Assembly: GCA_035948855.1 (NCBI GenBank)
Contig: DASZIT010000079.1
Coordinates: 1-9,501, forward strand
Source of the DNA: DASZIT01 sp035948855
GTDB lineage: Bacteria; Actinomycetota; Acidimicrobiia; Acidimicrobiales; RAAP-2
DNA length: 9,501 bases
Direction: 5' to 3'
Below the pieces are notes generated by a model. That model was not told where the DNA came from. It saw only the letters and a list, made by a program, of their open reading frames with translations, and did not search any database. The first letter of the stretch is position 1; the number at the start of each line of letters is the position of its first letter. Shown here in pieces: positions 1 through 4,465 of this stretch. The position numbers and the translations under genes are program-made.

Positions 1-1404
1 GAGGACGGTGACGATCTGCCCCCCGGTGATGTTGGGAAACAGGACGCTGGCCGTGAGGACGATCGACAGGAGCACCAGGACCCAGATGATCACCGCGGTG
101 ACGGCGTTGAGCTTCTTGCCGTTCGCCCAGGGACCGAGGACTGCCTTGTCGTTGCACAGCAGGAGCAGGAAGACGCTGGCACTGGGCAACAGCACGCCGG
201 CCAGGACTTGGACCCCGAGGGTCAGGAGGCCGAGCGGCACATGGGGTGTGAGCACCAGCGTGGCGGCCAAGGCAATCAGCGCGGCGTAGCAGGCATAGAA
301 GCCCTTGGCCCGGGTGACCGGGCGGTGCAGCGAGTGCTTCAGATTCAGCACGTCGCTGGTGGCATAGGCGGTGGACAGGCCGACCGCCGAGGCCCCGATG
401 ATCGCGGCATCGATGAGCGCGATGGCGAACAGATCACCGGCGGTCCGTGACACGTAGTGGGCCAGTCCGGACGCAGTGCCCCCGGCGTCGGTGAAGGCGC
501 CGAACCCGGCGTGTCCGCCGAAAGTGGCCGCCGACATGGCCATGATGGCCAACCCGCCCACGATGACGATGACGATGCCGATGGCGAGGTCCACCCGCTC
601 GTAGTTGATCCAGCGTGGTGTGATGCGCTTGTCGACGACGTAGGACTGCTGGAAGAAGAGCTGCCAGGGGGCCACGGTGGTGCCGACGATCCCGATGATG
701 AGCAGCATGACCGTCGACAATTGCGCCCCGTGGGGCAGGTTCGGCACCAGGGAGTCCCTGACCACCTGACCGGCTGGCGGGTGAACCATCAGGACCAGGG
801 GTACCAGGAGCAACGAGAAGGCCACCAGCGTGAGGCACATCCGCTCGAACCGGCGAAAGCTCCCGGTGCTGACCGCCCCGATCACCGCGAGGGCGGCGAC
901 GATCACCGTCGGCACCTTGGGCAGGCCGAGGTAGCTGACGGCCAGGGAGATCCCGATGAACTCGGTGACGATGGTGAGCGCGTTCAAAATGAACAGGTCG
1001 ATGACGCTGAAGGCGCCCCAGAACTTGCCGAACCGCTCCAAGATGAGCCGGGCATGGCCGACCCCGGAGACCGCCCCGAGGCGCAGCACCATCTCCTGGT
1101 TGATGTAGAGGACCGGGACGAGCAGCAGCAGGGTCCACAGCAGGTGGGTCCCATAGTTCTGTCCGGCTTGGGAGTAGGTGCTGAAGGCGCCGGCGTCGTT
1201 GTCCCCGGCCATCACGATGAGGCCGGGGCCCACGATGGCGAGCAGGGTCTTCCATTTGAGCGACAGTCCGGGGCGGGCGGCGTTGTCCCCGTAGGCGATG
1301 GTGCCGAGGGCGCCGTTGATGTTGCCGATGTGGGCCTCGTCGAGGACGGCGGTGTCGGTCATCGCCGCCTGGTTCGAGCCGGGTGGTGCGAGGTTCATGG
1401 TCAT
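1..1404 (-). CDS. Nramp/SLC11-family divalent metal transporter (3' end cut by window)
   Basis: An inner-membrane divalent cation transporter of the Nramp (MntH-like) fold. The frame is open for 468 codons from ATG 1404 to the window edge, with no stop. It has a cytoplasmic N-terminus of about 50 residues followed by successive hydrophobic helices. TM1 reads GPGLIVMAGDNDAGAF (residues 59-74) and aligns with the Nramp GP...DPGN helix. TM6 reads GTTVAPWQLFFQQ (241-253) and aligns with the Nramp GATVMPHxxxLHS helix. TM3 reads TIVTEFIG (144-151) against the usual TDLAEVIG. The metal-binding Asp (D70) and TM3 Glu (E148) are kept. The usual Asn (A73), Met (A245), His (W247) and TM3 Asp (I145) are replaced, so Mn2+/Fe2+ selectivity and proton coupling cannot be assumed. 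An Mg2+-type Nramp-related transporter is possible. The start is supported by AAGGAGA 8 nt upstream. A second ATG two codons in (1398) is less well spaced. The gene stands apart from the operon upstream. Confidence 0.88.
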   Translation of the reverse strand, partial: MTMNLAPPGSNQAAMTDTAVLDEAHIGNINGALGTIAYGDNAARPGLSLKWKTLLAIVGPGLIVMAGDNDAGAFSTYSQAGQNYGTHLLWTLLLLVPVLYINQEMVLRLGAVSGVGHARLILERFGKFWGAFSVIDLFILNALTIVTEFIGISLAVSYLGLPKVPTVIVAALAVIGAVSTGSFRRFERMCLTLVAFSLLLVPLVLMVHPPAGQVVRDSLVPNLPHGAQLSTVMLLIIGIVGTTVAPWQLFFQQSYVVDKRITPRWINYERVDLAIGIVIVIVGGLAIMAMSAATFGGHAGFGAFTDAGGTASGLAHYVSRTAGDLFAIALIDAAIIGASAVGLSTAYATSDVLNLKHSLHRPVTRAKGFYACYAALIALAATLVLTPHVPLGLLTLGVQVLAGVLLPSASVFLLLLCNDKAVLGPWANGKKLNAVTAVIIWVLVLLSIVLTASVLFPNITGGQIVTVL

Positions 1405-1412
1405 GATGGGTG

Positions 1413-1419
1413 TCTCCTT
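1413..1419 (-). promoter_or_regulatory. Shine-Dalgarno of the Nramp gene
   Basis: On the minus strand this reads AAGGAGA. Eight nucleotides separate it from ATG 1404, which fixes that start over the nearby ATG at 1398. It lies 8 nt downstream of a repeat arm (1428-1434) that could form a hairpin close to the ribosome binding site. Confidence 0.75.
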
Positions 1420-1425
1420 GGCTTG

Positions 1426-1476
1426 GGGGCGCGTCGATCGGCGCCGAGGGCACACGCGCCGAAACCGGGGCGCGTC
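1426..1476 (-). promoter_or_regulatory. three-arm alternating hairpin element before the Nramp gene
   Basis: On the plus strand the 10-mer GGGGCGCGTC occurs at 1426-1435 and again at 1467-1476. Between them, 1454-1460 reads ACGCGCC, the exact reverse complement of the GGCGCGT core of both copies. In the transcript the middle arm can pair with the upstream copy (7 bp, 8-nt loop) or with the downstream copy (7 bp, 19-nt loop), but not both at once. The downstream copy ends 8 nt before the transporter Shine-Dalgarno. The loop of the second hairpin holds a perfect palindrome, TCGGCGCCGA (1438-1447). This is the layout of an attenuator or translational switch. In GC-rich DNA 7-bp complementarities arise by chance, so the function is inferred. 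Confidence 0.4.
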
Positions 1477-1607
1477 TGGCTACGAAGAGAGATTCGATTC
1501 CTTGTTGGTGTGGGGGCGCCCGGCTAGAGCGGGAGCGCGATGCCACGGGCGGGAGTCAAGTCACCGCCGGGGGCGAGGGAAACGCCGAGAACCCCGACGT
1601 CAATGCA

Positions 1608-1622
1608 CCCAGCGAGGCTGGG
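1608..1622 (-). promoter_or_regulatory. short perfect hairpin in the Nramp leader
   Basis: The minus-strand sequence CCCAGC-CTC-GCTGGG is a perfect 6-bp stem with a 3-nt loop. It begins about 20 nt after the stop codon of the small leader ORF. No T-run follows, so it is not a simple terminator. It may be a pause or structural element of the leader RNA, or chance. Confidence 0.35.
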
Positions 1623-1641
1623 ACAGAAAGAGTACCGCCGG

Positions 1642-1710
1642 TCAGCGGGACTCGTGCAGGACGCCGGGGCGCGGCTGTGGAGGTTGGGGACTAGGAGGTT
1701 CTGTCATCAT
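1642..1710 (-). CDS. candidate 22-residue proline-rich leader peptide
   Basis: A small ORF of 22 codons plus TGA, too short for normal gene callers. The peptide begins MMTEPPSPQPPQPRP and ends GVLHESR. Seven of the 22 residues are Pro, all between positions 5 and 15, including two Pro-Pro pairs. Runs like this are known to slow ribosomes and to need EF-P. The start is preceded by AAAGGAGGT (1716-1724) with a 6-nt gap from the GGAGG core to ATG 1710, the strongest Shine-Dalgarno in the window; a second ATG follows at once (1707). The ORF lies about 240 nt upstream of the Nramp start, in the same direction. The enterobacterial MgtL leader peptide (upstream of the mgtA Mg2+ transporter gene) is also short, Pro-rich and acidic near its start, and its translation controls the transporter. 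Homology is not claimed. Coding is inferred from the ribosome binding site and composition only. Confidence 0.55.
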   Translation of the reverse strand: MMTEPPSPQPPQPRPGVLHESR

Positions 1711-1721
1711 GTCCCACCTCC
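1679..1721 (-). promoter_or_regulatory. hairpin sequestering the leader-ORF Shine-Dalgarno and start codons
   Basis: On the minus strand GGAGGTGGGAC (1721-1711), which includes the Shine-Dalgarno, is complementary to GTCCC-CA-ACCTCC (1691-1679) inside the small ORF. This gives 11 base pairs interrupted by one 2-nt bulge. Both ATG codons lie in the 19-nt loop. A second ACCTCC copy (1699-1694) inside the loop could also pair with GGAGGT, so two pairings compete. The sequestering strand is made of the leader's own Pro codons (CCT, CCC, CCT, CCA), so a ribosome translating the ORF must open the stem. The complementarity is seen directly; the regulatory role is inferred. Confidence 0.55.
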
Positions 1722-1751
1722 TTTCGCGTCCGTTCGTACGTTCCTCACCAC

Positions 1752-1782
1752 AGCATACTTCGTCTGCCTCGAACATCGCCAA
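1752..1782 (-). promoter_or_regulatory. possible promoter for the leader ORF and Nramp gene
   Basis: On the minus strand TTGGCG (1782-1777) and TATGCT (1757-1752) resemble -35 and -10 boxes, but the spacer is 19 nt, longer than ideal. Transcription would start near 1745, giving a leader of about 340 nt that includes the small ORF. It is the best match in the stretch after the rseP terminator. No DtxR/IdeR-type palindrome was recognised over it. Confidence 0.35.
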
Positions 1783-1787
1783 GTCGC

Positions 1788-1814
1788 GCCGGTGACGCCG
1801 GTGACGCCGGTGAA
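1788..1814. repeat. three tandem copies of a 9-bp repeat
   Basis: The plus strand reads GCCGGTGAC, GCCGGTGAC, GCCGGTGAA, that is three head-to-tail 9-bp units with one change in the last base. They lie between the rseP terminator hairpin and the putative promoter of the transporter leader, just upstream of its -35 box. They could be binding sites for a regulator spaced close to one helical turn, or simple slippage in GC-rich DNA. Confidence 0.6.
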
Positions 1815-1834
1815 ATTTACGGCGCCTACCGCCG
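1813..1834 (-). terminator. weak intrinsic terminator after rseP
   Basis: On the minus strand CGGCG-GTAGG-CGCCG (1834-1820) forms a 5-bp stem with a 5-nt loop, followed by TAAATTT (1819-1813). It lies about 40 nt beyond the rseP stop codon, where the long operon would be expected to end. The stem is short and the T-tract is broken, so termination may be partial. Confidence 0.4.
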
Positions 1835-1872
1835 AGAGAGCCCGCAGCTCCGACCCGACGACGAAATGCGAA

Positions 1873-3216
1873 TCAGTTGAACGGGTTGGCGATCGGATGG
1901 AGGAGGTCGTTCAACAGCGCGGTGGTGAACAGCACGGCGAGGAAGGCGAGCATCAACCAGGTGAAGGGCATCAACTTGGCCACGTCGGCGTGGTACAGCA
2001 CCTTGCGGCTGCCGGTCCGGATCTTCTCGTAGACGGCAATGACCACGTGGCCGCCGTCGAGCGGCAGCATCGGGAACAAGTTGAACACGCCGAGGAACAG
2101 ATTGATCGAGACCAAGAAGATCAAGGTGTCCCCGATCCCGGCATGCACCGCCTGGCCTCCAGCGCCCACCGCCCCGACGATCGACGACACCCGGGTGCCG
2201 TTGGCGGTGGCCTGGCTGGCCGCCTGGGCGCTGGCCACCTGGTGGAACCAGGAGGAGATCGACGACGGGGAGAACAGGCGGCCGACGAGAGTCACCGTCG
2301 TCCAGGAGAAGTGGCCGATATCCACCGTCGTCGTCCCCACCGCATGGATGGGGTTGGTCCGGACGGTGGGCGATCCGAGGGTGATCCCGATCACCCCGAA
2401 GGGAGCCGAACCTTTCGGGGCCTGGGCGCCCTTCTCGTGCACGGTCCGGCCGTTGGCCGGGGTCACCATCAGGTTGACCCGGCGTCCAGCCCGGTCCACC
2501 ACCACCGGGATCGGTTGGCCGGGATGGCTCTGGATGGCATGGGTAAGGGTGTCGGGATTCCCGTTGACCGCCTTCCCGTTGATCGACACCACGATGTCCC
2601 CGTTCTGCAACCCGGCGGCGGCCGCCGGACTCGTCTGGCCGGCGATGGAGGGCGCCACCTGCACCTGGATCTGCGAGGAACTGGGGATGCCCACGAAGGT
2701 GAGCAGCGACCACAGCAGGATGAACGCCATCACCAAGTGCATGAACGACCCGGCCAGCGCCACCAGCAGGCGGGCGTGGAACGGCTGTTGCCGGTAGGTG
2801 CGGGGTTCGTCCTCGGGGTCCACCTCCTCGAGGTTGGTCATGCCCGGGATCTTGACGTACCCCCCCAGCGGGAACGCCTTGATCCCGTACTCGGTTTCCC
2901 CCCGCCGGAACGACCAGAGCCGGGGACCGAAGCCCAGGAAGTACTCAGTCACCTTCATGCCCCCGTGCTTGGCCGCCAACAGGTGCCCGAATTCGTGGAC
3001 CATCACGATGACGATGATGCAGGCCACGATGATGGCGATGTCGGTCGTCCCGGTGAGCACCGTCAACCCCACGATGGCGGCCACGATCACCACCAGTTCG
3101 AACGCCGACTGCCTCGGGGACTTCACCTTCTCGGGGAAGAGCGGCGGCACGCCGGGATGCGGGAAGGTGGGTGGGGCCGACGCGGCCGGCCGGGTCGGCT
3201 TCTCGGTGGTGCTCAC
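1873..3216 (-). CDS. rseP: M50 site-2 (intramembrane) zinc metalloprotease, RseP/Rip1-like
   Basis: An intramembrane protease of 447 residues. The family cuts anti-sigma factors and other membrane proteins within the bilayer in envelope stress signalling. The zinc motif HEFGH is at residues 74-78 with E75 catalytic. The second zinc-ligand motif NLFPMLPLDGGH is at 379-390 with D387. A PDZ domain lies roughly at 178-255, including SPAAAAGLQNGDIVVSINGK. Final hydrophobic segments are near 364-383 and 419-437. The start is GTG 3216, whose last two bases overlap the dxr stop (GTGA, 4-bp overlap), with GGGAG 8 nt upstream. There is an unusual Pro-rich lead of about 36 residues and an extra hydrophobic stretch (37-54) before the helix carrying HEFGH; many actinobacterial homologues begin almost directly with that helix. 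The overlap implies translational coupling to dxr. The substrate cannot be told from this window. Confidence 0.95.
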   Translation of the reverse strand: MSTTEKPTRPAASAPPTFPHPGVPPLFPEKVKSPRQSAFELVVIVAAIVGLTVLTGTTDIAIIVACIIVIVMVHEFGHLLAAKHGGMKVTEYFLGFGPRLWSFRRGETEYGIKAFPLGGYVKIPGMTNLEEVDPEDEPRTYRQQPFHARLLVALAGSFMHLVMAFILLWSLLTFVGIPSSSQIQVQVAPSIAGQTSPAAAAGLQNGDIVVSINGKAVNGNPDTLTHAIQSHPGQPIPVVVDRAGRRVNLMVTPANGRTVHEKGAQAPKGSAPFGVIGITLGSPTVRTNPIHAVGTTTVDIGHFSWTTVTLVGRLFSPSSISSWFHQVASAQAASQATANGTRVSSIVGAVGAGGQAVHAGIGDTLIFLVSINLFLGVFNLFPMLPLDGGHVVIAVYEKIRTGSRKVLYHADVAKLMPFTWLMLAFLAVLFTTALLNDLLHPIANPFN

Positions 3217-4436
3217 GCCGCCAACTCCCGGGCGGCGACCACCCGCTCGGCGGTGCGGCGGGCGGCGGCATCGGTCTCGAGCACGTCGTCGACGGTGCGG
3301 GTCGGGACCCCGTCGGCGCCCGTCTCGATCCCTTCGCCGGCGGGCGCCTCGTACCGATCGAGAGTCTCGGCCACCACCTCGGCGATGGCACACCATCCGA
3401 TCCGGCCACCCAGGAAGGCGGCCACCGCGACTTCGTTGGCCGCGTTCAGCCAGGCGGGGGCCAGGTCGCCCGCCCGTCCGGCCCGGTAGGCCAGGTCGAG
3501 GCAGGTGAACACCGAACGATCCGGCTCCTCGAAGTCGAGCCGGGTCAGGGCCGTCCAGTCGATGGCGCCGAACGGCACCGGCAACCGGTCGGGGTACATC
3601 AGCGCGTAGCCGATGGGCAGGCGCATGTCGGGCCGGGACAGCTGGGCCACCACCGCGCCGTCGGTGAACTCCACCATCGAGTGGATGATCGACTGCGGGT
3701 GGACCACCACGTCGATGGCATCGAAGGGGATGCCGAACAGCTCGTGGGCCTCGATCACCTCGAGCCCCTTGTTCATGAGGGTGGACGAGTCCACGGTGAT
3801 CTTCGGCCCCATCGACCAGGTCGGATGGCTCAGCGCCTCGGCGACTTCCACCTTGGCCAGCTCTTCCCGGCTGCGGCCCCGGAAGGGACCGCCCGAGGCG
3901 GTGATCAGCAGCCGCTTGACTTCCGCGGGGCTGCCGGTCCGCAGGCATTGGTGGATGGCGCAGTGCTCGGAGTCCACCGGGACGATCTCCGCCCCCGGGG
4001 TGCGACGGGCCCGCTGCACCACCGGGGCGCCGGCGATGATCGACTCCTTGTTGGCCAGGCACAGTCGGCGGCCGGCCTCGAGGGCGGCCAGGGTGACCGT
4101 CAACCCGGCGAAGCCCACCACCCCGTTGACCGCCACGTCGGCCAACGTGGCGATGTGGGCCAGTCCGTCTTGTCCGGTCACCACCTCGATGTCGGGAGGC
4201 AGCATCCGGGAGAGGTCCGGAGCCAGCGAGTCGTCCCCGATGGCCACCACCGACGGGTGGAACCGGCGGGCCTGGTCGGCGAGCACCTTGATCGAGGACT
4301 GGGCGCCGAGGGCGACCACCGTGAATCGCTCGGGGCAGGACTCGATGACCTCGATGGCCTGGGTACCGATGGACCCGGTCGAACCGATGAGGCTGACGGT
4401 GGTGGCGGTCGTCGGTGCGGCCGTGGCGGGTGTCAT
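3213..4436 (-). CDS. dxr: 1-deoxy-D-xylulose 5-phosphate reductoisomerase
   Basis: A cytosolic enzyme of 407 residues that converts 1-deoxy-D-xylulose 5-phosphate to 2-C-methyl-D-erythritol 4-phosphate with NADPH and a divalent metal. This is the committed step of the MEP isoprenoid pathway and the target of fosmidomycin. Seen: the NADPH loop GSTGSIGTQ (18-26); LANKESIIAG (127-136); PVDSEHCA (153-160) with metal ligands D155 and E157; ITASGGPFRG (178-187); HPTWSMGPKITVDSSTLMNK (204-223) followed by GLE with the third metal ligand E226; HPQSIIHSMVEF (246-257); and LNAANEV (330-336) in the C-terminal part. The length is normal. ATG 4436 is preferred because AGGGGG ends 9 nt upstream; GTG 4445 is an in-frame alternative but lies too close to that site. 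The gene follows cdsA after 29 bp and overlaps rseP by 4 bp. Confidence 0.97.
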   Translation of the reverse strand: MTPATAAPTTATTVSLIGSTGSIGTQAIEVIESCPERFTVVALGAQSSIKVLADQARRFHPSVVAIGDDSLAPDLSRMLPPDIEVVTGQDGLAHIATLADVAVNGVVGFAGLTVTLAALEAGRRLCLANKESIIAGAPVVQRARRTPGAEIVPVDSEHCAIHQCLRTGSPAEVKRLLITASGGPFRGRSREELAKVEVAEALSHPTWSMGPKITVDSSTLMNKGLEVIEAHELFGIPFDAIDVVVHPQSIIHSMVEFTDGAVVAQLSRPDMRLPIGYALMYPDRLPVPFGAIDWTALTRLDFEEPDRSVFTCLDLAYRAGRAGDLAPAWLNAANEVAVAAFLGGRIGWCAIAEVVAETLDRYEAPAGEGIETGADGVPTRTVDDVLETDAAARRTAERVVAARELAA

Positions 4437-4465
4437 CGGTGTCACCCCCCTAGCCTGCCCGAAGT

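Larger units (their letters stand above)
1405..1872. other. 468-bp intergenic leader region between rseP and the Nramp gene
   Basis: No conserved protein gene was found here on either strand. Reading in the transcription direction (right to left) it holds: a weak terminator after rseP (1813-1834), three 9-bp tandem repeats (1788-1814), a possible promoter (1752-1782), a Pro-rich small ORF with a strong Shine-Dalgarno (1642-1724), a perfect 6-bp hairpin (1608-1622), the three-arm element (1426-1476) and the transporter Shine-Dalgarno. From about 1477 to 1607 I see only GC-rich sequence, with a GGGCGCCC palindrome and no U-run that would mark an intrinsic terminator. Confidence 0.7.

Noticed and set aside
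1454..1475. The 7-bp hairpin before the Nramp gene as an intrinsic terminator
   Set aside because: The stem is strong, but the following RNA (GUGUGCCCUCGG) has no U-tract, so simple intrinsic termination is unlikely.
434..1546. A 370-codon minus-strand frame over the transporter region
   Set aside because: It is a shifted frame of the Nramp gene. Its translation is Arg/His/Gly-rich, while the frame from ATG 1404 gives clear membrane helices and Nramp motifs.
1405..1760. M-box or yybP-ykoY (Mn2+) riboswitch in the transporter leader
   Set aside because: A GGTGAGG near the likely 5' end recalls one M-box segment, but the other conserved blocks (GCTGCTGCC, AAAGACGCCA) and the yybP-ykoY core were not found by eye. 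A covariance-model search would be decisive.
1540..3489. A 649-codon plus-strand frame opposite rseP
   Set aside because: Antisense to the well-supported rseP, low-complexity Arg/His/Gly composition, and no domain or ribosome binding site.
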